From Leptolyngbya sp. NIES-3755 (GTDB taxonomy: Bacteria; Cyanobacteriota; Cyanobacteriia; Leptolyngbyales; Leptolyngbyaceae), in contig AP017308.1 in NCBI GenBank assembly GCA_001548435.1, forward strand, positions 2,985,030 to 3,049,029: a stretch of 64,000 nt of DNA. The letters are read 5' to 3'. Positions 6,124 to 15,370 of this stretch are shown here, in pieces. Position 1 is the stretch's first letter, and each line of letters begins with the position of its first letter. A program made the translations under genes and the position numbers. Under the pieces are notes generated by a model. The model was not told where the DNA came from, did no database searches, and was given only the letters and a program-made list of their open reading frames with translations.

Positions 6124-9030
6124 TTAGATTTTTTGTCGCTCAATCAATTGCGCGAATAGTCCCGCTTGATTTGATAATTGATCGAAGTTGCCTTGCTCTA
6201 CGACTCGACCGTTTTGAAGGACATAGATCCGATCGGCGTTGCGAATCGTGCTGAGACGATGTGCGATCGCGATTCGAGTGACTTTGAGCCGTTCTAGACT
6301 TTGAGATACGATCGCCTGAGTCCGATTATCGAGCGCACTGGTCGCTTCATCGAATAGCAGAATTTTAGGTTTGAGAACCAGCGATCGAGCAATTAATAAC
6401 CGTTGACGTTGTCCACCCGAAAGATTCGTTCCACCCTCGCTAATCACCGTGTGCATTCCCATCGGCATCGATTCAATATCTTCAGCAAAACCCGCCATTC
6501 GAGCCGCTTCCCAAGCTTCGTCCATTGTGACCAATGCCCCACTCGCAATGTTCTCAAAAATCGACTCTGACATTAATCGACTATTTTGCATGACCACGCC
6601 TAACTGACGACGCACCGCATTCACATCGAGTCCAGATAGGTCTTGCCCATCAAAGTAAATGGTTCCAGATTCGGGCATATCGAAGCCAAGTAACAATCGA
6701 AACAACGTCGATTTACCGCTACCTGAAGGTCCGACTAAGGCAATAAACTCCCCAGGTTCAGCTTCGATGCTGACATCATCTAGCGTCAAAGGACCATCAT
6801 CTCGATAGCGAAAGATTGCATGATCGACCAGTAATCGACCCGTCAACCGACCAGGATCAGCTTTATCTGCATCAACTTCAGGTCGAGCTTCTAAAATGGG
6901 TTGTGCTCGCTCCCACAGTGGAACAATCTTTAGCACATCGACCACTGTTGTACTTAAACTGGTTGCACCTGCAATAAATGTTCCAAAAGCAGCATTAAAA
7001 GCGAGAAATGTTCCTGTTGAAAAGCCGCCACCTTGAGTCTGTGATTGTTGTAGCAATGTCGTTGCGAACCAGAATAGAACTGCTGTGGTCAGAGCAGGAA
7101 GCGTCTTGTTCAAAACGGCAAGTGCATCTTCAATTCCTTGTGTGCTGAGCATCCATTTAATCTGTTGACTGTACTGCTTGCCCCAATGAGCAAAGGCACG
7201 AGATTCGGCTCCAGCAACTCGCAGCTTTGTCACTCCGTTGATCATCTGCACCATGATTCCAAACAGTTGTCCCTGTAATTCAAGCAAAGGACGAACTTTG
7301 CGAAGCGTCATCACACCAGATACGATCGTAACAGTAATGTTCACCAACGCAACTAAAACGGCAATCAAGGCAAGTGAAGCATTGTAGTAAAACAACAAAC
7401 CTAGATTCAACAACGAAAACAAGCTAGTAAAAATGCTTCTGAGAACGGTACTACTGAGCTTCTGACGGATTTGGCTGACTGCACTGACTCGCGAATTTAA
7501 ATCCCCGATCGAGTATTGTCGAAAGAAGGATACTTTCAGGTTCAATAACCGATCCCAAACTGCCGCCTGTGTAGAAGAATCGGCAAAGGTTTCAATTCGC
7601 ATAATGGCGCTACCTTGAGCCAATTGAAACAGCGTTCCACCGAATGCAGTCGCAAGCAAACCTAGAGCAATCTGAACGAGTAACCTGCGATCGGCATCAG
7701 GAATCGCATTATCAATCAAGACGGCTGTAGCTTGTGGAGTCACCATTCCGAGCAGCGTTGTCGCAACTCCGGCAATTAAAACAACAATCAGTTCGTGATA
7801 ATGACCCTGCACTGCAAATTGCACGAGATCAAAAGTCTTTAACACTTTATCCGGTAACGGACGGTAGAACGTGTAAGCCGTTGAAGCAAGATTAGAGGCA
7901 TTCTGATTGTTAACCGTGATGCGTGTTTGTTGTAGAGGATTGTAAATCTCGTAGCGCGTATCTGATATCGGTAGAATGGCAACTGGGTAATTTTCATCTG
8001 AAGTATAAGCGAGCATTGCACCACAGTCTTTTTTCCACCACTGATCGCGGAGTGATACTTGGCGCATTCGCAATCGAGAAGACCGAGCGATCGCAATTAA
8101 TGGATCGCTGACTCGTTTGAGATCTTCGGATTTTGCGGGAGGACGAATGGTAACACCCAAAGCGCGACCCACTGCCCCGGCTGTCATGAGTAACGCTTGA
8201 TTGAAGTCGATCGCGGCAGGTTGAGAAGCTGCTGCTCCGGGAGCTTTGAGTAATGACACTAACTCGCTCAGCGTTTCGTCCATCACTTGCTGATTCAGTT
8301 GTTGCCGCTCTTGAAACCGCGATCGCTCTGCTTCAGCATCTTGTTGTTCTAATTGTCCGATCGCTTGGAGAAAATAGATTTGAAGCTGGGTTAAGCCTGC
8401 AATCAGTGTTTCTAGATTGTCGATTTCCAGGGTTGTTTGAGCAGAAAGCTCGATCGTTGATTCTGCTTGTAACCAAAGATTTGAGCTAAACGGTAACAGT
8501 TCAGAATCAGGCGTGAGCAATAGTTCCTCGAATCCCATCCATGTTGCATAGCCTTGTTGTAGTTGCACCCAAGCAATCTTATTTCGCTGCGGTTGAAAAA
8601 TTTGTCCGGTCGTGAGTGCAAAATAGCGTGTTCCTTCTTCTTGAGCAGGTAGCTCAGGCGGCGTAATCTCTGAAAGGGCAAGTCCGAGCTGTTCAATCCA
8701 GCCCTCGATCCAGTCGATCGCTTGATCATCACTGAATTGATAAAACTCTTTCAGCGAGACTTTCAGTAGTTCAGTTTCTTCGATCGACACCGCTAAAATC
8801 TGCCGACTCGTGTTCGATGCAGTTGCGAACATTGCTTGCTGATTTCTAATTGTGAACAAATAGCGGCGAGTTCCTTCGATCGTACCGTTTTGACTCTCAA
8901 CTGCGAATAACGCAAACGATCCTGTTTTTACAATCCAAACAGTTTGTGGATCATCGAGCAAGATTGGTTCATTACCTTTCAATCGATGTGTCTCACCACG
9001 CAAACTTGCAACTCTAACTTGGTCAAGCAT
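6124..9030 (-). CDS. NHLM-type bacteriocin ABC transporter, permease/ATP-binding (second subunit)
   Basis: A 968-residue ABC exporter subunit of the kind found in NHLM peptide-export loci, where a peptidase-free transporter with a long N-terminal region accompanies a peptidase-containing one. The first ~400 residues are soluble, partly cyclic-nucleotide-binding-like and partly unassigned. A six-helix transmembrane domain follows at about 415-690 (VVLIAGVATTLLGMVTPQAT and later). The ATPase domain is at the C-terminus with Walker A GPSGSGKST, signature LSGGQRQR, Walker B ILLFDEATSALD and H-loop AHRLSTIRNADR. AAGGAAGG precedes the ATG. It starts 15 bases after the peptidase transporter. Confidence 0.9.
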   Translation of the reverse strand: MLDQVRVASLRGETHRLKGNEPILLDDPQTVWIVKTGSFALFAVESQNGTIEGTRRYLFTIRNQQAMFATASNTSRQILAVSIEETELLKVSLKEFYQFSDDQAIDWIEGWIEQLGLALSEITPPELPAQEEGTRYFALTTGQIFQPQRNKIAWVQLQQGYATWMGFEELLLTPDSELLPFSSNLWLQAESTIELSAQTTLEIDNLETLIAGLTQLQIYFLQAIGQLEQQDAEAERSRFQERQQLNQQVMDETLSELVSLLKAPGAAASQPAAIDFNQALLMTAGAVGRALGVTIRPPAKSEDLKRVSDPLIAIARSSRLRMRQVSLRDQWWKKDCGAMLAYTSDENYPVAILPISDTRYEIYNPLQQTRITVNNQNASNLASTAYTFYRPLPDKVLKTFDLVQFAVQGHYHELIVVLIAGVATTLLGMVTPQATAVLIDNAIPDADRRLLVQIALGLLATAFGGTLFQLAQGSAIMRIETFADSSTQAAVWDRLLNLKVSFFRQYSIGDLNSRVSAVSQIRQKLSSTVLRSIFTSLFSLLNLGLLFYYNASLALIAVLVALVNITVTIVSGVMTLRKVRPLLELQGQLFGIMVQMINGVTKLRVAGAESRAFAHWGKQYSQQIKWMLSTQGIEDALAVLNKTLPALTTAVLFWFATTLLQQSQTQGGGFSTGTFLAFNAAFGTFIAGATSLSTTVVDVLKIVPLWERAQPILEARPEVDADKADPGRLTGRLLVDHAIFRYRDDGPLTLDDVSIEAEPGEFIALVGPSGSGKSTLFRLLLGFDMPESGTIYFDGQDLSGLDVNAVRRQLGVVMQNSRLMSESIFENIASGALVTMDEAWEAARMAGFAEDIESMPMGMHTVISEGGTNLSGGQRQRLLIARSLVLKPKILLFDEATSALDNRTQAIVSQSLERLKVTRIAIAHRLSTIRNADRIYVLQNGRVVEQGNFDQLSNQAGLFAQLIERQKI

Positions 9031-9045
9031 AGTGAATACCTTCCT

Positions 9046-11256
9046 TTACAGTGCTTCTCCTTCGCTCCGAATCAATTGCAGATACTTTCCTTCAATCTGG
9101 CGAAGTTCGTCATGACTACCGCGTTGCACCACTTTTCCGCGATCGAGCACAATAATTTCGTCGCAATCTCGAATCGTGCTCAATCGATGCGCCACAATAA
9201 TGCAGGTACAGCCTCGCTCTCGTAGCTTTTGATCAATGAGCTTCTCAGTTTCAGAATCCAGCGCACTCGTGGCTTCATCCATGACAAGAATCGACGGATT
9301 GTTCACTAGCGATCGCGCAATTTCTAATCGTTGCCGTTGTCCACCACTTAAATTCGTTGCACCTTCAGCAAGGTCAGCATTGTAGCCACCTGGCATTGAT
9401 AGCACTACATCATGAATCGCAGCATCTTTACAAGCTCGAACTAAGTTGTTTTGAGGAATCGTCGCATCCCAGAGTGTTAGATTATCGCGAACACTGCCAG
9501 AAAACAGCGAAATGTCTTGTTCAACAAGTGCGATCGAGTTCGTAATCACTTCACGTCGAATCTGTGCTCTCGGTTGATGATCAAACAGAATTTCACCCGA
9601 CCAAGGCTCATACAAGCCACAAACGAGCTTTGCGACTGTCGATTTACCCGAACCACTTCCGCCTACCAATGCAACTCGTTGACCGGGTCTTAAGCGAAAG
9701 CTCAGATTCTCGATTAACGGTTTGCCTGCACGATTGTAGCCGAAGGTTAAGTTATGAAGCTCAACATAGCCCTGAAGTCGAACCGTTGAGGTAGAGAGTG
9801 ATTTAGGTTGGTTCAAAGCAGCATCGATCGGGTTTCGCAACACGTCATCTAATCGATTGAGATTGCCTTCCATTTCTTGCAGTTCACCCGCGAGTGATAC
9901 TAAATTGTTCACAGGTTCTAGAAACTTCTGCATCATGGCTTGAAATGCTACTAACATTCCGATACTTAACACTCCATCCATCACGCGCAATCCGCCAATC
10001 ACCAACAGTAACATTGAGGTAATCGAAGTGAGAAAAGAAGGCAGAACTCCCAATGTTTGATTCGTTGTATCCATCTCTTGATGTGCGTTGATTGCTTTCG
10101 CGTAGTAGCCTGCCCAGCGTGAAAAGAAGTCAGATTCTAGTCCTGATGCCTTTAAAGTTTCCATACTTTGCAAGCCAGAAATCGAGACTCCACTAACTTT
10201 TCCTTGTTCTTGCATTAATCGCATATTGGCATCGACTCGCTGCCGAGACACCCACCGCCAAACCGTGATATTGACTGCGACAAATGCAATCCCGATCGAG
10301 GTTAAAACCACATCATATTGCAGCATCACGAACGCATAGAAAAAGACGGTGACTGCTGAAATCATAGTAGTTGCAAGTCGTCCAGACAGCAACGCGGCTA
10401 AACTATCGTTCAACCGGACTCGACTGCTAATCTCTCCAGCAAATCGCTGATCATAAAAGCTCACAGGTAAGCGAAGAATGTGCCACAGGAATCGGCTTGA
10501 CATTCCAACTGCAAGCTTAATCTTCATTCGTCGTAGAAACTGAAGTTGTAGCAGCGTAAGGAATCCATTTAGAACTGATGTAAACAAAATTCCGAGAATG
10601 AGCGGGCGAATCCAATCATCGCGACCCTCAATTAAAACATTATCCACAAAGGCTTGAGAAAATGCGGGTAAAGCTAATCCAGGAATGACTAATAACAATC
10701 CCGCGGCAACACAATAAGCTAGTGCACCGATCGAACCTTGCAATTGATCCCATAAAGCCAAAACCGTACTCGGTTTACGTCCACCGGGTCTAAACTCTGC
10801 ACCCGGTTCAAATACGAGAACTACCCCTGTATAAGACTCATTAAATTCTTCAGTAGAAACGGTGCGCGGTCCAGTTGCAGGATCATTGAGATACACCTTA
10901 TTTTTAGCAAAGCCTTCAACCACTAAAAAATGATTAAAGTTCCAGAACACAATATACGGGCACTTTAGCTTTCTGAGTGCTTCTAACTCTGTCTTAAAGC
11001 CTTTCGCTTGTAACTGATAGCTTTTTGCAGCACTAAGAACATTCGAGGCTTTGCTGCCATCGCGTGAAACTCCACAAGCTTGGCGCAATTCAGCAAGTGG
11101 AACAATCCGATCGTAGTAAGCCAAAATAATTCCCAATGCTGCTGCACCACATTCGACCGCTTCCATTTGTAGCAAGGTTGGTGTTCGCCGCCGACTATCG
11201 GGACGGGGTGCTATCGATCGTAGAATTCGCCTGGGTGAAATTCGCCAAAACATCAT
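9046..11256 (-). CDS. NHLM-type ABC transporter with C39 peptidase domain
   Basis: A 736-residue exporter expected to cut double-glycine leaders and export the core. The N-terminal C39 cysteine peptidase domain (about 20-150) has the catalytic Cys in LLQMEAVECGAAALG, the His in WNFNHFLVVEGF and the Asp in VYLNDPATGPR. A transmembrane domain follows at about 170-460. The ATPase domain has GGSGSGKST, LSGGQRQR, LVMDEATSALD and AHRLSTIRDCDE. Two in-frame ATGs (11256, 11253) share the same TTAGGAG ribosome site. Its substrates are very probably the five GG precursors at 15091-16541. Confidence 0.93.
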   Translation of the reverse strand: MMFWRISPRRILRSIAPRPDSRRRTPTLLQMEAVECGAAALGIILAYYDRIVPLAELRQACGVSRDGSKASNVLSAAKSYQLQAKGFKTELEALRKLKCPYIVFWNFNHFLVVEGFAKNKVYLNDPATGPRTVSTEEFNESYTGVVLVFEPGAEFRPGGRKPSTVLALWDQLQGSIGALAYCVAAGLLLVIPGLALPAFSQAFVDNVLIEGRDDWIRPLILGILFTSVLNGFLTLLQLQFLRRMKIKLAVGMSSRFLWHILRLPVSFYDQRFAGEISSRVRLNDSLAALLSGRLATTMISAVTVFFYAFVMLQYDVVLTSIGIAFVAVNITVWRWVSRQRVDANMRLMQEQGKVSGVSISGLQSMETLKASGLESDFFSRWAGYYAKAINAHQEMDTTNQTLGVLPSFLTSITSMLLLVIGGLRVMDGVLSIGMLVAFQAMMQKFLEPVNNLVSLAGELQEMEGNLNRLDDVLRNPIDAALNQPKSLSTSTVRLQGYVELHNLTFGYNRAGKPLIENLSFRLRPGQRVALVGGSGSGKSTVAKLVCGLYEPWSGEILFDHQPRAQIRREVITNSIALVEQDISLFSGSVRDNLTLWDATIPQNNLVRACKDAAIHDVVLSMPGGYNADLAEGATNLSGGQRQRLEIARSLVNNPSILVMDEATSALDSETEKLIDQKLRERGCTCIIVAHRLSTIRDCDEIIVLDRGKVVQRGSHDELRQIEGKYLQLIRSEGEAL

Positions 11257-11263
11257 GCAACTC

Positions 11264-12706
11264 CTAATAAACGCCGCTCCACGATCGCAGAATTGGAAAG
11301 ATAAACGTAATTGGGGCTTGTTCGTCGATCGTCACGCGGACTGAAGTTGTGCTTCCAGAGGTAATCTGTTCTTCAGGTCCTTTGGACGACGACCATCGTA
11401 ATCCGCTCTGGGTAGTCGAATCAGGTTGTAACTCAGCCAATACTTGAATCTGCGGACCTTTCTCGGTCAAACTTTGTAAGAGTTCCGCTCCGCCGATCAC
11501 ATTCGCAGCACTTTCTTTCGTGACAGGAAATGCAGAGACACTTGCGACTTTCGCAACAATGCCTCCAAACCGTTCGCGCTTGACCGTTGAAGGCGTGACT
11601 TGTAGCTCCATACCTTGCCGAATTTTTTTCCCTTCACTCACTGGCAAATATGCAACGCTCATCAACTTGCTCGAAGAATCTTGAGCTTCGATCGTGCCAA
11701 TCCGATCGTTTTCTCGCAGGTTTTGTCCAGGAATTGCAATCACTTCTAACACTCGCCCACTGTAGTTACTCACAACTTGACTTTTGCCTTTAAGCTGTGA
11801 TGAAAGCTCTGTGATTAACCGTTCGGTATCTTGAATTTCTTTTTTTCGATTGGTTGAAATATTCAAATCCTGTTCTGCTTGAGTTGCGATCTTGCTATCT
11901 AACGATTGCAGTTGAGCTTGTATCTCTTTGGCACTGTTGAGATTTTGAAGAAACTGCCTTTGGGCATCGGCTTCTTTGACATCGAGTTGTTTAAGCTGCG
12001 ATTCTGCTTCATTGATGCGCGTTTGGGCACTCAGAACATCTTGTCGCGCCTGTAAGACGATATCGGCTGAAACGGCTCCTTGTTGTAACAGATTCTCGCG
12101 GTTCTTCAATCGCTGCTGAAAGGTGGGTAATAGTTCGCGAGTTGCTTGTAAGCGTTGTTCTAAACTTTGTCGATCGCGCTGGATCGCGTCTAAACCTTTC
12201 TCGCGCAAAATCGGAGTAACTGATTGAGTTGCTGATAAGCTTTGTTGTAATGCTTGTCGTTGTTGTTGAATCGTATTGCTATCAACCCCTTGCCGCTGAA
12301 GTTGCAGTGAATTCGCAGTCCGATCTTGTTCTTGAAGTTGAGCCATCTTCGATCGGGCAAGTTGCAGCTTTTCTTGAAGTTCAGTTTGATCGATCGTAGC
12401 GATGACTTGTCCCTTTTTCACCATGTCACCGACTCGAATATTAATTGCTGCAATCTGACCGGAACTTGGAGACTGAAACGCGGTCACTTTGCTCGGAAAC
12501 ACAATCACACCTTGTCCAGCAACCGTGATCGGAATTCGACCAAACACACTCCAAGCAAGCCCGATCGCAATCAATGAACCCATCGCGGTGAGGGGAATCC
12601 ATTTTCTCGGCTGAACGACTTGCATCAATTGATCCAGCCGCTCCGGAGACGATAATCGATCGAGCGCTTCTTTGCGAAATAGATTCGGTTTCTCAGTTGT
12701 TGTCAT
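11264..12706 (-). CDS. HlyD-family membrane-fusion adaptor of the peptide exporter
   Basis: About 480 residues from the ATG at 12706. A single membrane helix (WIPLTAMGSLIAIGLAWSVFG) is followed by a biotinyl-lipoyl-like half motif (GQIAAINIRVGDMVKKGQVIATID). A long alpha-helical hairpin rich in Gln (about 120-310) and the returning lipoyl/beta-barrel part (SGRVLEVIAIPGQNLREND) follow. This is the periplasmic adaptor of type I/NHLM exporters. It precedes the peptidase transporter by seven bases and begins 36 bases after the CNB gene ends, so the four genes form one operon. A start at 12739 would add eleven residues. Confidence 0.9.
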   Translation of the reverse strand: MTTTEKPNLFRKEALDRLSSPERLDQLMQVVQPRKWIPLTAMGSLIAIGLAWSVFGRIPITVAGQGVIVFPSKVTAFQSPSSGQIAAINIRVGDMVKKGQVIATIDQTELQEKLQLARSKMAQLQEQDRTANSLQLQRQGVDSNTIQQQRQALQQSLSATQSVTPILREKGLDAIQRDRQSLEQRLQATRELLPTFQQRLKNRENLLQQGAVSADIVLQARQDVLSAQTRINEAESQLKQLDVKEADAQRQFLQNLNSAKEIQAQLQSLDSKIATQAEQDLNISTNRKKEIQDTERLITELSSQLKGKSQVVSNYSGRVLEVIAIPGQNLRENDRIGTIEAQDSSSKLMSVAYLPVSEGKKIRQGMELQVTPSTVKRERFGGIVAKVASVSAFPVTKESAANVIGGAELLQSLTEKGPQIQVLAELQPDSTTQSGLRWSSSKGPEEQITSGSTTSVRVTIDEQAPITFIFPILRSWSGVY

Positions 12707-12742
12707 AATTACACCAAGGTAAATGAAGAGAAATATCAACCT

Positions 12743-13727
12743 TTAGCTGCCTCGAATCTGCTTTAACATCCAGTCGAAACGAGTTCCCGCCAAAGTCACT
12801 TGTGCTAAAAATCCAGAGCTAAGTTCTTCGTCATACGTCAACTTCTCATCCAAAGAGCGACCGGAACTATAACTTAGTCTTCCATAACCCATACCATTGA
12901 TAATTGCTTGCTGTTTCTCAGTTAACAAAATCGCCAACACTCGATAAAAACGAGAGGCGAATCCAACATCATTTAAGAGCTTTGCAGACAATCGCCAGCG
13001 AGGAATCGTTAACACGATCGAGTCTTCGATCGCACGAATCGTCACCGCAGGTGGACTCGCTTCAATAAACGGTGTCTCACCGACAATATCTCCACGCGAA
13101 AGTTGAGCTAACTCTCGTTCGGGTGCTTCGGTATCTTCTAAATTAGAAAAGGCGCGAACCAATGGATTGTTCACATCCTCAGAAACAGAAGCTGCCATTT
13201 TGCCATCGAGTAAAATATGCAAAGCTTCAACAGGTCTACCACCATGAATTAAAACTGTACCCGCCGGAACTTTCGCCGCCTTACCCGCAGCAATCATCCA
13301 ACCAATATCACTATCATTCAGTCCAGCAAAAATAAACAAAACTTCTCTGATCTGAGAATGACAGAGAACTACGGTGCTATGACCAATTTGGCGCACTAAC
13401 TGATCGAGACGATTTGCAAGTAAAACTGCGATCGCTCGATAAAAGTGAGCCGCAAAACTAAGATCTTCGCGCAGTCTTTCCATCAATTGTACTTGTGGAA
13501 TCATCAAGATCAGTGATTTTCTCAGTGCTTTGACCGTAGAAGACGAAAGGTACGACTCTAGAAAAGGCACTTCTCCCGCAAGTTCACCGTTTGCCAATCG
13601 TGCGATTTCTCGTCCGGGCAGTTCTCCTCCTTCTAAAACCGCAAATGCACGACCTAAAGGATTGTCGCCCGCTTGAGCAACGGTAACAATCAATTCTCCA
13701 TCTAATAGAATGTACAGTGCATCAACG
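12743..13727 (-). pseudogene. Cyclic-nucleotide-binding-like export-associated protein, 3' part (split by IS)
   Basis: The larger piece of a gene whose 5' end lies at 14905-15026. Joined across one target duplication it gives an unbroken 365-residue protein made of two related CNB-like modules: ALYILLDGEL in the first and ALHILLDGKM in the second, each followed by GREIARL/ERELAQL and GEVPF/GETPF. Proteins of this two-module kind are known as bacteriocin-transport-associated cyclic-nucleotide-binding-like proteins. Phosphate-binding-cassette residues are not obvious, so ligand binding is uncertain. As the first gene before the adaptor and transporters, its disruption could reduce transcription of the whole export operon. 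Confidence 0.85.
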
Positions 13728-13736
13728 GGGAGCGTG

Positions 13737-14630
13737 TCACCTTCTTGAGAGAATAGATGTCGTGGGATTCAGTTGCTCATTGAGATAAGCACAGCGTTGT
13801 GCCAGCACTTTCGGAATATGCTCCGCTTTCCACCGACCTCCAACAATCTGCAACCGTTGATCAATTTGTTTGACCAACGATTCCACGGCTCCTGACCCAA
13901 TCGAACATAGCTCCTCAGCCGCGTAGTAGTCGTAGTTCACAATCCGATGTTGATGCTTCAGCAGATAGTTGCAAAACCGCTCTGCCTCATCGGAGGGACA
14001 CGCCGCTAATTGGGCTAGAGCAGCGCTCACATCTCCTTTCCATAACTGAGCTTCTATCTGTTCTCGGTCGATTTCGTCGCTCGATAACTTGAACAAGTTC
14101 TCCTTGAGATGATACCAATCGAGAATCTCAATCCGTTGCTCGCTCAACGCGACGATCTGCTGATGCAAGTTCCAGATGCCGTCGTGTCCATCGCCCAGAC
14201 AGACAACGACCTCTGCCATCGGACGCGCGCTCACTGTTGCGACCAATGCCTCATTGTCCTGAAACCAAGCTCGACTTTCTCCCTTGCCATTGATGCGAAC
14301 GGCTTTGTACTGTCGCCAGTCCGGTTCGTCTTGAGTGCCACTGGTTAACTTCACATTGCCGCCATCAATACTGATTTCCAGAATCGGCTCTGGCGCTTCG
14401 GGTTCAAGTTCTTCCCACGGTTGTCGCTGGACTAATCGTTGTTGCGTTTTGGCGCTGACGCGCATTCCTGTATACACCGCGATGTCTCGTTCTGCGCGGG
14501 CATAGGAAACCGTTGCACTCGCTCTCAAACAGCACGCTTCCAAGTAAGGACTCATTTGGCTTCTCGCAGATACCCCTAATCGTGTCGCTTGTTCACTCGT
14601 CAATTGCAGTTCTCCTAAGATACTTTTCAA
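13737..14630 (-). CDS. IS transposase, ORF2 (catalytic part)
   Basis: 297 residues if begun at the TTG at 14630, but more likely made as a -1 frameshift fusion with ORF1 (366 residues). Catalytic-type acidic blocks are visible: ILEISIDGGNVKL, VVVCLGDGHDGIWNLHQQ, IEILDWYHLKENLF and SIGSGAVESLVKQID, as in ISKra4-family transposases. The stop codon lies in the terminal inverted repeat. The protein is identical to those at 40224-41117 and 52772-53665. Confidence 0.92.
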   Translation of the reverse strand: MKSILGELQLTSEQATRLGVSARSQMSPYLEACCLRASATVSYARAERDIAVYTGMRVSAKTQQRLVQRQPWEELEPEAPEPILEISIDGGNVKLTSGTQDEPDWRQYKAVRINGKGESRAWFQDNEALVATVSARPMAEVVVCLGDGHDGIWNLHQQIVALSEQRIEILDWYHLKENLFKLSSDEIDREQIEAQLWKGDVSAALAQLAACPSDEAERFCNYLLKHQHRIVNYDYYAAEELCSIGSGAVESLVKQIDQRLQIVGGRWKAEHIPKVLAQRCAYLNEQLNPTTSILSRR

Positions 14631-14836
14631 CCGTCGCGGGTAGCCTTCAGTTGTGGCGGTAACTGCTGTGATAAAAAACTCCCTAATCCTGGTGTGACGT
14701 GCTGTTGCACTTGAGTTCGCACCATCGCTTCGATTTCTGCCAAATTCGTTATCTGGCTTTTGTCAGCATCGTTGTACAAGATTTTTGCAATCGCTTGAAC
14801 ATGGGCATTCAGCGCTTGTTGGTCTTCAGGAGTCAT
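14627..14836 (-). CDS. IS transposase, ORF1 (N-terminal part)
   Basis: A 69-residue ORF (MTPEDQQALNAHVQAIAKIL...) that overlaps ORF2 by four bases in the 0 frame. It is the N-terminal portion of the transposase. A T_TTT_TTA slip site 42 bases before its stop lets the ribosome move into the ORF2 frame. Identical copies occur at 40018-40227 and 53662-53871. Confidence 0.85.
   Translation of the reverse strand: MTPEDQQALNAHVQAIAKILYNDADKSQITNLAEIEAMVRTQVQQHVTPGLGSFLSQQLPPQLKATRDG
14672..14678 (-). other. Programmed -1 frameshift heptamer (T_TTT_TTA)
   Basis: On the minus strand the sequence AG T TTT TTA lies in the ORF1 frame, with X XXY YYZ phasing. A -1 slip opens a frame running without a stop into ORF2 (FITAVTATTEGYPRR then LKSILGEL). 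The other copies have it at 40176-40182 (+) and 53707-53713 (-). Confidence 0.7.
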
Positions 14837-14904
14837 CGCGGGAACCTCTTCAGGAATCGGTTTCCTTTATTCTCATTTTTCTCCTCAGAAGGTGACACGC
14901 TCCC

Positions 14905-15026
14905 GCATCAACGGGTTCTCCTTGACGCAGAAGAACAGTACCTGCGGCAATTTCTTCTCTGCGACCTGTTGCGAGCAACCAATCAATGTCACTGTTACTG
15001 AGTTCCTTAAGTAGGACTTCTGCCAT
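14905..15026 (-). pseudogene. Cyclic-nucleotide-binding-like export-associated protein, 5' part
   Basis: The ATG at 15026 opens MAEVLLKELSNSDIDWLLAT and reads about 40 codons to the IS boundary. The sequence AAGTVLRQGEPVDA joins directly to ALYILLDGEL in the 3' part once the IS and one copy of GCATCAACG are removed (122 + 976 bases = 366 codons with stop). The start matches the second module's DSDIGWMIAAGK pattern, confirming the gene's internal duplication. Confidence 0.85.
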
Positions 15027-15090
15027 AATTCAACGTCCTTCTGTTGTGAGGAGCGGGGACGACAGGGAACTTTCCCCATCGCCCGATTGA

Positions 15091-15294
15091 CTAATCCTGT
15101 GAATAGTGAGTGTACGTGAAAGAATAGCCGCGCTTACGCGAGTAGGTTCGCGGTTTTCGAGGCTCTCGATCTCTTAACTCGTTCGGTTGTTCATCCTCGC
15201 TGTCGTCTTCGGGTAGATGGGTATAAGCACCGCCCGAAATCTCTTCAAGGTCTTGCTCGGATAGTTCTTGCGATTGTTTTTTCTGGTTGTCCAT
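15091..15294 (-). CDS. Double-glycine precursor peptide (45-residue core)
   Basis: 67 residues from the ATG at 15294, preceded by AAGGAG. The leader of 22 residues ends ELSEQDLEEISGG, a standard C39 peptidase recognition pattern. The core begins AYTHLPEDDSED and is highly charged, then becomes basic and aromatic (KPRTYSRKRGYSFTYTHYSQD). It contains no cysteine. It is the precursor nearest the export genes. No modifying enzyme is encoded nearby, so the mature product may be an unmodified peptide. Confidence 0.75.
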   Translation of the reverse strand: MDNQKKQSQELSEQDLEEISGGAYTHLPEDDSEDEQPNELRDREPRKPRTYSRKRGYSFTYTHYSQD

Positions 15295-15320
15295 TGGTTT
15301 CTCCTTCATCATTTCAGAAA

Positions 15321-15347
15321 GCAGTTGAGTCACAACAACCCAACTGC
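15321..15347. other. Intercistronic hairpin in the peptide operon
   Basis: GCAGTTG (15321-15327) pairs with CAACTGC (15341-15347), between two precursor genes. On the minus strand TTTCTGAAATG follows, too short a T-run for a confident terminator. It could act as an attenuator or processing site. Confidence 0.35.
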
Positions 15348-15370
15348 ATTGAATTTGAAAAACATTGCTA

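Larger units (their letters stand above)
13728..14904 (-). mobile_element. ISKra4-like insertion sequence, copy 1
   Basis: 1,177 bp, with perfect 18-base terminal inverted repeats beginning GGGAGCGTGTCACCTTCT. It is flanked by the 9-base target duplication GCATCAACG (13719-13727 and 14905-14913). It carries two overlapping transposase ORFs on the minus strand. It interrupts the CNB-like gene of the peptide export operon. Family assignment rests on transposase motifs (GGN, LGDGHDGIWNLH, DWYHLKENLF, IGSGAVESLVKQIDQRL), not on a database search. Confidence 0.95.

Noticed and set aside
14109-14348. 79-codon frame opposite the transposase, present in all three IS copies
   Set aside because: It is antisense to conserved catalytic blocks and has no ribosome site; repeated only because the IS is repeated.
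14885-15079. 64-codon frame across the IS boundary
   Set aside because: It runs from IS sequence into a frame different from the CNB-like 5' part, which has its own ATG at 15026 and restores exactly; the frame is a chance product of the junction.
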